64,000 bases of DNA, taken from assembly GCA_027623555.1 (NCBI GenBank), contig JAQBSZ010000002.1, positions 62,001 through 126,000 on the forward strand. The letters are read 5' to 3'. Below the pieces are notes generated by a model. It worked only from the letters and a program-made list of their open reading frames with translations. It made no database searches and was not told the DNA's origin. Source of the stretch: Pseudomonadota bacterium. Lineage in GTDB: Bacteria > Pseudomonadota > Gammaproteobacteria > Pseudomonadales > Pseudohongiellaceae. Made by a program: the position numbers and the translations under genes. Below, one piece after another: positions 17,932 through 27,573 of this stretch (positions within the stretch are counted from its first letter, which is position 1; each line of letters begins with the position of its first letter).

Positions 17932-19329
17932 TCAATCCAGGCCCAGTTTCTTCAGTCGATAGCGTAATGAGCGGAACGACATACCCAGTTTCTTGGCGGC
18001 AGCAGTCTTGTTCCAGCGCGTCTCTTCGAGGGCTTTTTCAATGGCTTCAATCTCGATCTGTTCGAGGTGTTTCTCCAATGAAAAGTCTTCGGGCGTCTTG
18101 ACTTTAGACTCCCTCTCCTGGGCTACATTCGCAATCGTATGAATGTCCTGACCTGCAACTGTAGGAGCGGAGATGAATTCAAGGTTTGATGCTTCGATCA
18201 AGTCATTTTCGCAGAGGGTAGCTGCGCGTTGCAGAATATTTTCCAATTCGCGCACATTACCTGGGAAGTGATAGTCCTGCAGTGCTGCCAGCGCCGCATC
18301 GCTGAGTGAACATACCGTCGCATTATTCTCGGTGGCAATTTTCCGCAGAAGCGTGGTAGCCAATTCAGGAATGTCATCATGTCGCGTGCGCAAACTGGGA
18401 ACGGCAAGTTCGATAACGTTGATGCGAAAGTAAAGATCCTGACGCAGGTTACCGGCTTCAACTTCCTTGGCGAGATTCTTGTGGGTGGCGCTTAGCAGCC
18501 TGACATCAACCGGCTGTTCTTTCTGTGACCCCACTGGTCGAACGGACTTCTCCTGAATTACGCGCAGTAATTTGACCTGTGTTTGCAGTGGCAGGTCTGC
18601 AACCTCATCGAGAAACAGCGTTCCCCCACTGGCGGCCTGGAACAGACCCTGTTTATTCTGATCGGCTCCCGTGAAACTGCCTTTCAGATGCCCGAAGAGT
18701 TCACTCTCTACCAACTCTGCTGGTATGGCACCACAGTTGATTGCAATAAATGGCCCGGTACTGCGTGAACTCTGCTTATGAATTTCACGAGCCGCCAGTT
18801 CTTTGCCAGTTCCGGATTCACCGCAGATATGGATAGGCGCCTGGCTGCGCGCCAGCTTACTAATCTGTTCACGCAGCTCTCGTATTCGAGGTGACTGCCC
18901 GGTAATTCTCGGTGCTGCATCCTCTCCTTCGCCTGCTTCCTGCGCAGATTCCATCGGCTTCTGCTGTGGCAGGCGCAGAGCAGAATTCACCAGGTCGCGT
19001 AGCTTCTGCAGATCGACTGGCTTGGAGACAAAGTCGAATGCACCGGCCTTTAACGCCTTTATCGCCGTCTCAGTACTGCCGTGTGCGGTGATTACGGCCA
19101 CAGGCATCTTGTCGAAATCGCTCTGAATATACTCGACCAGTTCGATGCCGTCGCCATCGGGTAATCGCATATCAGTCAGGCACAGTTTGAATTCTTCGGT
19201 AGAGAGCAATTTTCGAGCAGACTCCAGATCAGCGGCGCTCGAAGTTTCCAAAGACATGCGTCCCAGAGTTATTTCCAGCAGTTCTCGAATATCTGGTTCA
19301 TCGTCAACGATGAGCACTCTGTCTGTCAT
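17932..19329 (-). CDS. pilR: Sigma-54-dependent response regulator PilR
   Basis: 465 residues in the NtrC arrangement: receiver (residues 4-120, LTDMRLPDGDG, SKPVD), AAA+ domain (Walker A GESGTGKE, the sigma-54 contact loop as GSFTGAD, FLDEVADLPL) and a C-terminal Fis-type HTH (KTAAAKKLGMSFRSLRYRLKKLGL). These features plus the adjacent pilS and pilus genes identify PilR. It activates sigma-54 promoters of major pilin genes; none is evident in this window. The kinase gene lies 44 nt upstream. Confidence 0.93.
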   Translation of the reverse strand: MTDRVLIVDDEPDIRELLEITLGRMSLETSSAADLESARKLLSTEEFKLCLTDMRLPDGDGIELVEYIQSDFDKMPVAVITAHGSTETAIKALKAGAFDFVSKPVDLQKLRDLVNSALRLPQQKPMESAQEAGEGEDAAPRITGQSPRIRELREQISKLARSQAPIHICGESGTGKELAAREIHKQSSRSTGPFIAINCGAIPAELVESELFGHLKGSFTGADQNKQGLFQAASGGTLFLDEVADLPLQTQVKLLRVIQEKSVRPVGSQKEQPVDVRLLSATHKNLAKEVEAGNLRQDLYFRINVIELAVPSLRTRHDDIPELATTLLRKIATENNATVCSLSDAALAALQDYHFPGNVRELENILQRAATLCENDLIEASNLEFISAPTVAGQDIHTIANVAQERESKVKTPEDFSLEKHLEQIEIEAIEKALEETRWNKTAAAKKLGMSFRSLRYRLKKLGLD

Positions 19330-19373
19330 AGGAATTCCAGGAAAGAATACTTATTAGGTAGGCCCTAGATAGG

Positions 19374-20997
19374 TCAGGTTGCGCTGCGATCCGGATGACT
19401 GAAGTAGATACTGAAGCAGCTCTTGCCTTCATCAGTTCGACCATAGACCAATTGCGACTGGTTAGCTTCGCACAGTTCCTTGGAGATATAAAGTCCCAGA
19501 CCGGTGCCGGTAGATTCGGTAGTGTGAAACGGTTCAAACAATTGCGCTTCAGCTTCTTCGGAGATTCCTTTCCCATCGTCAACTATATGAATATAGGGCT
19601 GAATATCGCCATCTCTGCCATCGATTCCAGCATCGACGGTCAGTGTCGCAGCGCCAGTTTCCTTTGCGCTGTAACGCAGGCCGTTTTTCAAACAGGTTGT
19701 TCATCACTTGTTCCAGTTGGCTGGCTATGACATTGACCTCTACATCCTCTGGTTCAATATGCAGAGTAATTCGATCGCACTCATCGTGAGTCGCTTGGTA
19801 GTTTTGAATAAATAGCTCCAGCCAGCCTTTCAACAAAACTTTGGATGCAGCAGTTTCATCTTGACGAGACGCGTCCAGCACATCTTCGATAATCATATTT
19901 ACCCGATTACAGTGATCGAGAATAATTTCAATCATGCGTTTGTCAGCTTCGCTCATGTTATCTGACTCTCTCAGGAGCTGACTGGCGTGGCTGATAGCGC
20001 CAAGCGGGTTTCTGATTTCGTGCGCGATACTGGCGGTCAACCTTCCCAGGGAAGCCAGTTTCATCTGCCGAACGCGCTGCACGATCTGCCTGTTGTCTTC
20101 GAGGAAGATGAGTACATCCGAATCAGCATCGGGATTTAGAAAGGCAAAATTCATTTGTACTTGTTTATTGGAATTGGGAATTACGATGGGTTGCGGTTGA
20201 CGTTTGGGATTGATTTTCCACAAAGACAATTGTTCTTTGAGCGCTTCCGGCAATATCAATTCAAAATCTTCTGTGGTCTCGGCATCCGCAAGGACGGGTG
20301 CCAGCGTCGAACGTGCGGCGCTGTTCATGCTGACAATTCGGTGATCGGGGCTGACCACAACCACACCGGTACGCATGCGCTGGATAATCTCATTGTTAAG
20401 TTTTTCCAGATCGGTGATATCACTGGCTTGTTTATCGGCGAGCAGGGCGGCCTTGTAGATTCGATCAGTCAGTGTCTGAATGTAGAGAGAAGTCGCAAAC
20501 AGAATCGTGCCCAGAATACCCGTCTGGATGAATTGATTCGGTGGATTCTCTAGAGACAGTGCCAGGTAGAGTTCGCTGTAGATAATGGCCAGCGCGGCAA
20601 CGGCGGCCAGAAAAGTGCTGATTCGGCCACGAATCAGGATGCTTCCAGAGGCGATAGTTACGATCAGCAACAGGCCGAGCCCGCTGGCAATTCCTCCGGA
20701 ACTGAAAATCATCAGGGTGATGCTGAGAATATCGACAATCAGCGTGCCGGTCAGGATGTGTGGAATCTGCAGAAATCCACGCCCAGTCGGAGCGAAGAAG
20801 GCGATACCTACCCCGAATATGGCATAGACGGTACAGACCTGAACAAACAGGATGGGGTCGAGACCTCCGAGCTGTACGGCATCTGGATTGGTTATATAAG
20901 TTATCAACAACACCAGAGGCAGAACGATGCGGTAAATGTTGTAGACAACAGAAACGTTGTAAATCTGACCGGAATATTGTGCGGTTATCTCAGCCAT
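19374..20997 (-). pseudogene. pilS: Sensor histidine kinase PilS, split by a one-base frameshift
   Basis: The ORF track gives two pieces (19579-20997 and 19374-19691). The first has several N-terminal TM segments, a PAS-like region (TGVVVVSPDHRIVSMN) and the H-box SIAHEIRNPLGAISHA. It then drifts out of frame inside the N-box. The second resumes with GLRYSAKETG, DDGKGI and TGTGLGLYI. Removing one T from the run of five at 19684-19688 (A5 on the coding strand) restores LEQVMNNLFENGLRYSAK, an ordinary N-box. So either the homopolymer is miscalled or pilS is truly broken here. The intact protein would be about 540 residues and phosphorylate PilR. Confidence 0.88.
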
Positions 20998-21095
20998 GGT
21001 CTTTTTTCTGGTTTCAGCGATAGGGAATTGCTAATACGTTATCGTACAATAGAGCCGCTTTTATAGGCAGATGCAACAGTAATCTGACAGGAAAC

Positions 21096-21465
21096 AGGAT
21101 AACAGCTCCGAGGGCGTACTGGCGCACAGATTTAAAGTGGTAGTAACAGGCAGGAGCAACGGCTTCAACTACGCTATGACATGATTAGGATAGCAGTTAA
21201 GAGGGCGTGTACTGGCGCATAGGATTAATGTAGTAGTAACAGGCAGGAGCAACGGCTTCAGCTACGCTATGACATGATTAGGATAGCAGTTAAGAGGGCG
21301 TGTAATGGCGCATAGGATTAATGTGGTAGTAACAGACAGGAGCAACTGTGACAACTACTCTATGACATGATTAGGATAGCAGTTAAGAGGGCGTGTAATG
21401 GCGCATAGGATTAATGTGGTAGTAACAGACAGGAGCAACTGTGACAACTACTCTATGACATGGTT
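21096..21465 (+). repeat. Four tandem ~93-bp repeats upstream of nadE
   Basis: Units start at AGGATA(A/G)CAG at 21096, 21187, 21280 and 21373 (lengths 91, 93, 93, 93). A fifth, partial copy at 21466 runs into the nadE start. Each unit has GAGGG-like bases followed by (A/C)TGGCGCA(T/C)A, the same as the nadE start region. Units 3 and 4 contain a real ATG and encode 22-24 residue peptides beginning MAHRINVVV, compared with MAHRLKVVL of NadE. The array looks like duplicated and decayed copies of the gene's own 5' end. Confidence 0.9.
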
Positions 21466-21488
21466 AGGATAACAGCTGTGAGGGTGTA

Positions 21489-23138
21489 ATGGCGCATAGA
21501 TTGAAGGTAGTACTGGCGCAATTGAATTTGTTGGTTGGTGATATTGACGGCAATACAGACCGGGTAATCGCCGCTGCCAGGCAGGCAAGCGCTGAATTTT
21601 CAGCCGATTTGATCGCCTTTCCAGAGTTGGCGCTGACAGGCTACCCACCTGAAGATTTGTTGCTGCGTCCAAGTCTGCAGATTCGTGTCGAGAAAGCGCT
21701 CGAAAAAATTCTGCAGGCCAACCTGTCTATCGTTATGGTGGTTGGCTATCCGCAGCAGATTGACGGAAGACTTTATAATGCCTTGGCTATTATCAAGGGA
21801 CTCGAGTGTCTGGCGACCTATCACAAGCAATACCTGCCAAACTATCAGGTGTTCGATGAGCGGCGCTATTTCGAACCAGGAAGCTCACCCTGTGTACTGG
21901 ACATTGCAGGTGCCAGAATTGGCTTCACGATCTGTGAAGACATGTGGCAATCCGATCCCATTGTGCAGGCCAGGGACGCGGGCGCTAAATTACTCATCAA
22001 CATCAACGCCTCTCCTTTTCATATAAACAAGCTGGAAGAACGCAAACAGCTCTTGCAGCAGCGCGCCGCTCAGGGCGAGTTTCCCATCCTCTACGTCAAT
22101 CTTGTCGGAGGTCAGGATGAGTTGGTCTTTGATGGTGGGTCGATGGCAGTAACGGCGAGTGGGAAATGCCATTTCCTCGCACCGAGTTACGTGGAGGGAA
22201 TGTACCCGCTCGAGATTGAAGTTGCCGATGATGACAGCTGTACCGTTCCGGAGCAAGATCTCGCGCCTGAGCTTTCGATGGAGGCGCAAGTGTATAAGGC
22301 GCTGGAACTCGGTGTCAGAGACTATGTGAACAAAAATAAATTCAAGGGAATCGTTCTCGGTCTCTCTGGTGGCATTGATTCAGCACTAACACTAGCTATT
22401 GCTGTGGATGCTCTGGGCAAGGACCGGGTGCACGCAGTGATGATGCCGTTCGAATACACCTCGAAATTGAGTATTGAGTCGGCAGCGCAACAAGCCAATC
22501 ACCTGGGGGTAAATTATCAGGTAATCGCCATTAACGAGATTTATGCGGCAATCATGGAGGCACTGGGCGACGAGTTTGCCGGTACTGAGATTGATGTCAG
22601 TGAACAGAACATCCAGGCACGTGCGCGTGGAGTATTGCTGATGGCGATTTCCAATAAAAAGGGAGTCATGGTACTTACTACAGGTAACAAGAGCGAAATT
22701 GCGGTAGGTTATTCAACGCTCTATGGTGATATGGCTGGTGGCTTTGATCCTCTTAAGGATGTCTCAAAAACCCTGGTCTACAAGCTTGCCAACTATCGAA
22801 ATACTGACCACGCAGCGGAGGCCCAGGAAGTAATACCTCGCCAGGTTATCGATCGACCGCCTACGGCCGAACTGGCACCTGGTCAAGTTGACCAGGACAG
22901 TCTGCCGCCCTACGGCGTTCTGGACAAGATTCTCGAGCTGTACATTGAACGCGATTACAGTGCTGATGCAATCGTGGCTGAGGGGTTTGCTGGCGAAGTT
23001 GTACGCAGGGTGTTGTCCCTGGTGGATCTGAACGAATACAAACGGCGTCAGAGTCCGGTAGGTGTGCGCCTGACCAGGCGTGGCTTCGGGCGCGACCGCC
23101 GCTACCCGATCACCAATGCCTGGCCTATCGGCGAGTAG
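21489..23138 (+). CDS. nadE: Glutamine-dependent NAD(+) synthetase
   Basis: The 549-residue two-domain enzyme has an N-terminal nitrilase-like glutaminase (Glu in FPELALTGYPPEDLL, Lys in YHKQYLPNY, Cys in TICEDMW). The C-terminal NAD synthase domain has the ATP-pyrophosphatase motif LGLSGGIDSAL near residue 290. It amidates nicotinic acid adenine dinucleotide to NAD using glutamine-derived ammonia. The start at 21489 has GAGGG upstream, inside the last copy of the tandem repeat. Length and ending (RRYPITN) are normal for the family. Confidence 0.96.
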   Translation: MAHRLKVVLAQLNLLVGDIDGNTDRVIAAARQASAEFSADLIAFPELALTGYPPEDLLLRPSLQIRVEKALEKILQANLSIVMVVGYPQQIDGRLYNALAIIKGLECLATYHKQYLPNYQVFDERRYFEPGSSPCVLDIAGARIGFTICEDMWQSDPIVQARDAGAKLLININASPFHINKLEERKQLLQQRAAQGEFPILYVNLVGGQDELVFDGGSMAVTASGKCHFLAPSYVEGMYPLEIEVADDDSCTVPEQDLAPELSMEAQVYKALELGVRDYVNKNKFKGIVLGLSGGIDSALTLAIAVDALGKDRVHAVMMPFEYTSKLSIESAAQQANHLGVNYQVIAINEIYAAIMEALGDEFAGTEIDVSEQNIQARARGVLLMAISNKKGVMVLTTGNKSEIAVGYSTLYGDMAGGFDPLKDVSKTLVYKLANYRNTDHAAEAQEVIPRQVIDRPPTAELAPGQVDQDSLPPYGVLDKILELYIERDYSADAIVAEGFAGEVVRRVLSLVDLNEYKRRQSPVGVRLTRRGFGRDRRYPITNAWPIGE

Positions 23139-23189
23139 GTGAACAGCTAAATAGGTGAAGCAGGACTGGAATAGCTTCCAGCGCAGCGC

Positions 23190-23765
23190 CTAGCCCGGCG
23201 GGGGGCGTTGCGGCCGACGCTGGGTTGGCGTTGGTCTGTTCAGCGGCCTGACAGGATTATTCTGTCGCAAAATTTCCTGAACCCGACGCTGTGAGTCGTG
23301 AATATTTTCAGCCGCCTCACGTTGCAAGCGCTGTTCATTCTGCAATTGTTGTGACTGCTCTTCGAAGCGTTCTCGAAGTGCGCGGCGCTGCTGCGGTGTC
23401 AGATTCTGAAATCGCTGCTGAATATTGCGCAGACGCCTCTGCTGATCACCGCTAAGGCCATTAAACTGCTGAAAGCGCTGGTTGATAATCTGCTGCTGTT
23501 GTGGGGAAAGATTCTGAAAGCGTTGCTGCTGGTCTTGTGCCTGGGTTCTTTCTTGCGGGCGCATTCTTTCCCATCGATTGGCCCCCCGGCGCAAGCGTTG
23601 CTGTCGTTCCGCCGGTAATGCGTCCCATTGCGACTCCAATTGTTGGAGTATTTGACGTTCTTCATAGGACAAATCAGTCCATGGAATTTTGTCCTGTGCA
23701 AAAGCAGCCGCGCTGAGTGTGAGTAGCAGGGCGAGAATACTGGCTTGAATTCTTAATGATCGCAT
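23190..23765 (-). CDS. DUF3106 family exported Gln/Arg-rich protein
   Basis: 191 residues with a signal peptide (to AAAFA), then repeated short helices of the form LSPQQQQIINQRFQQF and LTPQQRRALRERF, the DUF3106 pattern, and a Pro/Arg-rich tail (TPTQRRPQRPPPG). Function is unknown; the fold is reminiscent of Spy/CpxP-like helical periplasmic proteins, but that is only a resemblance. It sits downstream of the sigma factor and DUF3619-like genes, an arrangement I recognise from other proteobacteria. Confidence 0.85.
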   Translation of the reverse strand: MRSLRIQASILALLLTLSAAAFAQDKIPWTDLSYEERQILQQLESQWDALPAERQQRLRRGANRWERMRPQERTQAQDQQQRFQNLSPQQQQIINQRFQQFNGLSGDQQRRLRNIQQRFQNLTPQQRRALRERFEEQSQQLQNEQRLQREAAENIHDSQRRVQEILRQNNPVRPLNRPTPTQRRPQRPPPG

Positions 23766-23786
23766 CGTATTGGTGTCAATTATTGG

Positions 23787-24122
23787 CTAGTTACCATTGT
23801 TATTTCCAGAATTTCCATTCGTCGGGCTGGTGTCTGTCGAATTCGTATCAACGGCTTGTGCCGCATTAAAAAGTGTCGAAAATTCCTCTGCCAGTAAACT
23901 CCCGGGGTCTATCCATTCTCCTTCATCAGTTTCGAAAGATCCCAAAAATTCCAGAAACTCCAGGTCAGGCAACTCGGCATTCTCAGACTCATCCAGGGCC
24001 TGTTCAGCACTATAAGCAGGACTGAGCATGGCCAGCAGCCAGAGTCCAATAAAGCCAATTGTCTGCGAAATTCCACTATGTTGCTCAGAGCGTTTGGCAT
24101 CTTTCCTAGTTTGGCAATCCAT
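23787..24122 (-). CDS. Small acidic protein with one membrane segment, unknown function
   Basis: About 111 residues from the ATG at 24122, which follows GGAAGAGA; the track start at 24185 would overlap the upstream gene more deeply. There is a hydrophobic segment (IGFIGLWLLAMLSPAYSA) that could be a signal peptide with a longer N-region. An acidic stretch follows (LPDLEFLEFLGSFETDEGEWIDP), then a low-complexity Thr/Asn/Gly tail. The gene overlaps the end of the DUF3619-like gene, so it is co-expressed with the sigma factor operon. I do not recognise a family. Confidence 0.65.
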   Translation of the reverse strand: MDCQTRKDAKRSEQHSGISQTIGFIGLWLLAMLSPAYSAEQALDESENAELPDLEFLEFLGSFETDEGEWIDPGSLLAEEFSTLFNAAQAVDTNSTDTSPTNGNSGNNNGN

Positions 24123-24639
24123 TCTCTTCCAGCCATAAATAGAAATCCAGATTTTCATATAACTCGATATCTTCGGCTGAGGCAATCAAGCTGATTTCCT
24201 CTTCCAGTGACAGCGTTCCTGCCTGCCTGGATGAGACATAAAAGATTGAGACAACAGTCACCATGACGCAGGCGGTTGCCGCCATGTTCGCCATTGCCAG
24301 GTTTGCCCGATACCAGGACTGAACGAAATCCTGCACCTGGCCAAAAAACGCAAGCTTGTCCCGGGAATCTGCTTTTTGTAATCGAGCCATCGCCTGCCGG
24401 CGAATATTGTCCAGTCTGGCTTCGATAGCTGGCGGCAGGGCTGCATGGTCATCCAGTGTATTCAGTACGCTACCTATGAGCGCTTCATTATCGACTGCTT
24501 CTGTTAATCGGGGGGCAGACAATGCTTGCTGACGCATACTATCGAGTCGGTTAGTAATTACTGAATCGACATCGACCAGACTCTCATCAAGACGCATTCG
24601 AATGGCTTTAATAAAGGAATCTTCGTTCAATTTATTCAT
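24106..24639 (-). CDS. DUF3619-like membrane protein, possible anti-sigma partner
   Basis: 177 residues with a cytoplasmic N-terminal half of amphipathic helices (IRMRLDESL..., LDSMRQQAL...), one TM segment around residues 115-135 (MAATACVMVTVVSIFYVSS) and a short acidic C-terminus ending DIELYENLDFYLWLEENG, a pattern I associate with DUF3619. The ATG overlaps the sigma factor stop (ATGA), indicating translational coupling. A single-TM protein coupled to an ECF-like sigma factor suggests an anti-sigma role; this is inference from context. Confidence 0.72.
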   Translation of the reverse strand: MNKLNEDSFIKAIRMRLDESLVDVDSVITNRLDSMRQQALSAPRLTEAVDNEALIGSVLNTLDDHAALPPAIEARLDNIRRQAMARLQKADSRDKLAFFGQVQDFVQSWYRANLAMANMAATACVMVTVVSIFYVSSRQAGTLSLEEEISLIASAEDIELYENLDFYLWLEENGLPN

Positions 24640-25157
24640 GGCCAGTGTTCACCCAGGGATTCCCGCAAGCTATGAATAGCTCGTGAGTAATGAGTCTTTA
24701 CGCTCCCTTCTGCACAAGACATGGCTGCCGCAGTCTGTCTCACATCCAGACCTTCCCAGGCCCGGAGTAAGAACGCCTGTTGTTGGCGAAGGGGTAATTC
24801 ATTGAGTGCTGCGCTTAATTTTTCCATACTCTCGTCAGATTGCGATTCAGATTCCGGCGTCTGTCCCCGCGGGTCTGGCGCTGTCTGAATCGGGTCTTCA
24901 TTGTCTTCTTCGTTACCGCTCAACCAGCTTCGATGCCGATTGCGAACCTTGTTGCGCCTGAAGTAGTCATTAATACGGCTATTCAGAATTCTATAAAACA
25001 ACGGCGTCCATTCATTTTCCTGGCTATCCGCATATTTCTCAACCAGTTTGAACATCGCATCCTGTACCAGATCCAGCGCATCGTCCGCATTACCAACTGC
25101 AATCTGGGCTATGCGAAAGGCGCGTGACTGCACACTCTGCAAGAATCTATCCAGCAA
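24636..25157 (-). CDS. ECF-type RNA polymerase sigma-70 factor
   Basis: 173 residues with a region 2 (NADDALDLVQDAMFKLVEKY, WTPLFYRILNSRINDYFRR) and a region 4 HTH (LNELPLRQQQAFLLRAWEGLDVRQTAAAMSCAEGSVKTHYSRAIHSLR). An acidic linker of about 40 residues lies between. Translation seems to begin at a TTG (25157), with GGAAAA upstream. It would redirect RNA polymerase to a small regulon, possibly including its own promoter. The next gene overlaps by 4 nt and may encode its anti-sigma factor. Confidence 0.88.
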   Translation of the reverse strand: MLDRFLQSVQSRAFRIAQIAVGNADDALDLVQDAMFKLVEKYADSQENEWTPLFYRILNSRINDYFRRNKVRNRHRSWLSGNEEDNEDPIQTAPDPRGQTPESESQSDESMEKLSAALNELPLRQQQAFLLRAWEGLDVRQTAAAMSCAEGSVKTHYSRAIHSLRESLGEHWP

Positions 25158-25385
25158 TACTGAGTTTTCCAGAATTGAGTCCCCGATATGAATAAGAAAT
25201 TGAAACTTGCCTTAGCGCGCTGAAATTAGCGGCAATCAAGCAATATATCGGCTACTCATACTCCAAAATTACTCTTTCTCACCAATACAAACGCACCCGC
25301 GTTTACTTGGTTGACAGAAATTTTCGAGAAATGTGAAATAGCTCGGGTATTTATATAACTATTTATAAATCAATAGGATGGACTA

Positions 25386-26372
25386 CTAAAATATACCCAG
25401 GGTAAGGATACTTAACCAGGATCGGCCGCTATCTTCCTCTGCTGCAGTCTGGGCATTGATGATTTCCTGGCTTCCCGAGGTGCGTGGACGTTGGGTTGGG
25501 GCCAGGGGAGGGTCGATCGCATTGTCACCAAGCAGGCCGAAGGTGACGGTATAGAGCAGTGAGGGATTGGTAATTTCAGTGCGGATAATGAAGTCTCCGC
25601 TGTTGTTGAGCGATGCATGCTCAGGATAGTTCTCTCTTAACAGGGACAGTGAGGTATCTGCCAACTCATTCAGACCCAGTCTCAGGTAAGCCTCGACCAT
25701 GATTGCCACTCCATCGGCAACCGCGGGTGTGCCCTGAAAATTCTCCACGACATACTGCCCTCTGCGCTGTGCCGCAATGTAGGCACGCCGTTCCAGGTAG
25801 TAATTGGCAACGTGAATTTCGTAGGCGGCCAGGTTATTGCGAAGAAACACCATTCTCGACCGCGCATCTGCAGAGTAGGGACTATCAGGAAATAGTGCTA
25901 ATAGTTGTGAGAAATCATTGAACGATTCCTGGGCACGACCCGGATCGCGCTTGGTTTGATCAATCGGTACGAACCGATTAAAGATTCCACCGCCATCTTC
26001 GAATGAAGACAAGCCCTTCATGTAATAGGCATAGTCGATATTCTCATCTTCAGGATGCAGGCGAATAAATCTGTCTGCCGCGGCGCGCGCTGCTTCCATA
26101 TCGCCATTGCGATAGTAGGCATAGACTATCTCGATCTGCGCCTGGGCCGCGAAACGACCGAACGGAAATCGGGATTCCAGTGCCTGGTAAGTGGTTACCG
26201 CGCCCCTGAAATTCTGGCCATTAAGCTGATCCAGGGCGCGTTGATAGAATTGCTCTTCGGTGGACAAGCCAGAAAACTCGTCTTCATCTTCATCCCCGCC
26301 AAACAGGCTACAGCCCCCCAGCATGAACAGGAGCGTTAACAGGATTGATAATCTGGCAATATTGAATTTCAC
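25386..26372 (-). CDS. bamD: Outer membrane protein assembly factor BamD
   Basis: A lipoprotein (lipobox MLGGC) followed by TPR-like helices: [49 protein letters not shown] and YAYYMKGL. It is part of the BAM complex that inserts beta-barrels into the outer membrane. I use the GTG at 26372 (VKFNIARLS), which yields a standard lipoprotein signal; the track start at 26435 adds an unlikely leader. At 328 residues it is longer than E. coli BamD (245), with an extra C-terminal region of low complexity. It is divergent from rluD, the usual neighbourhood. Confidence 0.93.
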   Translation of the reverse strand: MKFNIARLSILLTLLFMLGGCSLFGGDEDEDEFSGLSTEEQFYQRALDQLNGQNFRGAVTTYQALESRFPFGRFAAQAQIEIVYAYYRNGDMEAARAAADRFIRLHPEDENIDYAYYMKGLSSFEDGGGIFNRFVPIDQTKRDPGRAQESFNDFSQLLALFPDSPYSADARSRMVFLRNNLAAYEIHVANYYLERRAYIAAQRRGQYVVENFQGTPAVADGVAIMVEAYLRLGLNELADTSLSLLRENYPEHASLNNSGDFIIRTEITNPSLLYTVTFGLLGDNAIDPPLAPTQRPRTSGSQEIINAQTAAEEDSGRSWLSILTLGIF

Positions 26373-26608
26373 TCTTCTTACTTCTCTTCTGTGTTTCCAC
26401 ACCAGGACCGGTAGGCTGGCAATACTGGAATGCATTCTGCGCTCGGTTCTCTTGCGCCTTTTGTGGGCACCTGCGCCAAAAACCGCTATTTAACCACAGA
26501 GACCCATGCAAACCCATACCCGGATTGCGTTTGACCGGTGGGGCTAATCCAGTGAATTCGCAAGTGTCGGCGGTGTGGCTTTAATCAGGATTCAAGTATC
26601 ATGCGCCC

Positions 26609-27571
26609 ATGTCCACCCAGATCTCACTGAAGGCAGCCGTGCCCGAACAACTCGCTGGTAATCGATTAGACCAGATTGCGGCAAAATTGTTTCCCGATTA
26701 CTCGCGCGCCAAGTTGCAGGACTGGATTAAAGCCGGCAGCCTGTTGGTGAATGAAAAGCAGCTCAGACCACGGGATCGTCTGCAAACCGGAGATATGCTG
26801 GTTGTTGAAACGGAGTTGGCCTATTCCGAAGAATGGCAGCCCGAGGCGATGCCTCTGGATATTGTCTTCGAAGATGAACATTTATTGGTCATCAACAAGC
26901 CGCTCAATGTAGTCGTACATCCCGCGGCCGGTAATAGAGAGCATACACTGCTAAATGGCTTGCTCCATTACTGCCCCGATCTGGCGGAATTACCCAGAGC
27001 CGGGATCGTGCACCGGCTCGACAAGGATACAACCGGATTAATGGTGGTAGCCAAGAGCCTGGAGAGCCACACCGATCTGGGGAGGCAACTCCAGGCCCGC
27101 GAGGTAGTGCGTGAATATGAGGCAATAGTGCAGGGTTTCTTGACCGGGGGTGGCACTATAGATGCGCCGTTGGGCAGGCATCCGGTCAGCCGCAAGAAAC
27201 GCGCGGTGGTTCAGTCGGGCCAGCAAGCCGTCACCCATTACCGAGTGATTACCCGGTTTCGTTCCCACACCCATGTGCGGGTAAAACTGGAAACGGGAAG
27301 AACGCATCAAATCCGTGTGCATATGGCACACATCAAGCACCCGATAATCGGTGACCCTGTCTATGGAGGGCGGCTCCAGTTGCCCGCCGCCTGTTCAGAA
27401 GAATTGGCCGAAAGTCTGAAAAATTTTAGACGCCAGGCACTGCATGCCTGTCGATTGCAATTGAGTCATCCGCTGCTGCACACACCCCTGGCCTGGGAAA
27501 GTGTGCGACCTGAAGACATGGAGCAGTTGCTGAAATCTCTATCTGCTGACCAGCATCTGGCAAGGGCATAA
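26609..27571 (+). CDS. rluD: 23S rRNA pseudouridine synthase RluD
   Basis: An N-terminal S4-like domain (residues 15-75, RLDQIAAKLFPDYSRAKLQDWIKAG) and a catalytic domain with HRLDKDTTGLMVVAK carrying the active Asp. Downstream are RVKLETGRTHQIRVHMAHIKHPIIGDPVYGG. It makes the pseudouridines in helix 69 of 23S rRNA (positions 1911, 1915 and 1917 in E. coli). It is followed by pgeF with 2 nt between, and is divergent from bamD; both are the conserved order in gammaproteobacteria. Confidence 0.94.
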   Translation: MSTQISLKAAVPEQLAGNRLDQIAAKLFPDYSRAKLQDWIKAGSLLVNEKQLRPRDRLQTGDMLVVETELAYSEEWQPEAMPLDIVFEDEHLLVINKPLNVVVHPAAGNREHTLLNGLLHYCPDLAELPRAGIVHRLDKDTTGLMVVAKSLESHTDLGRQLQAREVVREYEAIVQGFLTGGGTIDAPLGRHPVSRKKRAVVQSGQQAVTHYRVITRFRSHTHVRVKLETGRTHQIRVHMAHIKHPIIGDPVYGGRLQLPAACSEELAESLKNFRRQALHACRLQLSHPLLHTPLAWESVRPEDMEQLLKSLSADQHLARA

Positions 27572-27573
27572 GT

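Noticed and set aside
19660-19700. Programmed ribosomal frameshift in pilS
   Set aside because: The shift needed is +1 at GAAAAAC, which is not a known slippery site; five A is too short for usual transcriptional slippage. Error or mutation is simpler.
21096-21465. CRISPR array
   Set aside because: Units are contiguous 91-93-bp repeats with no variable spacers, and no cas genes are present.
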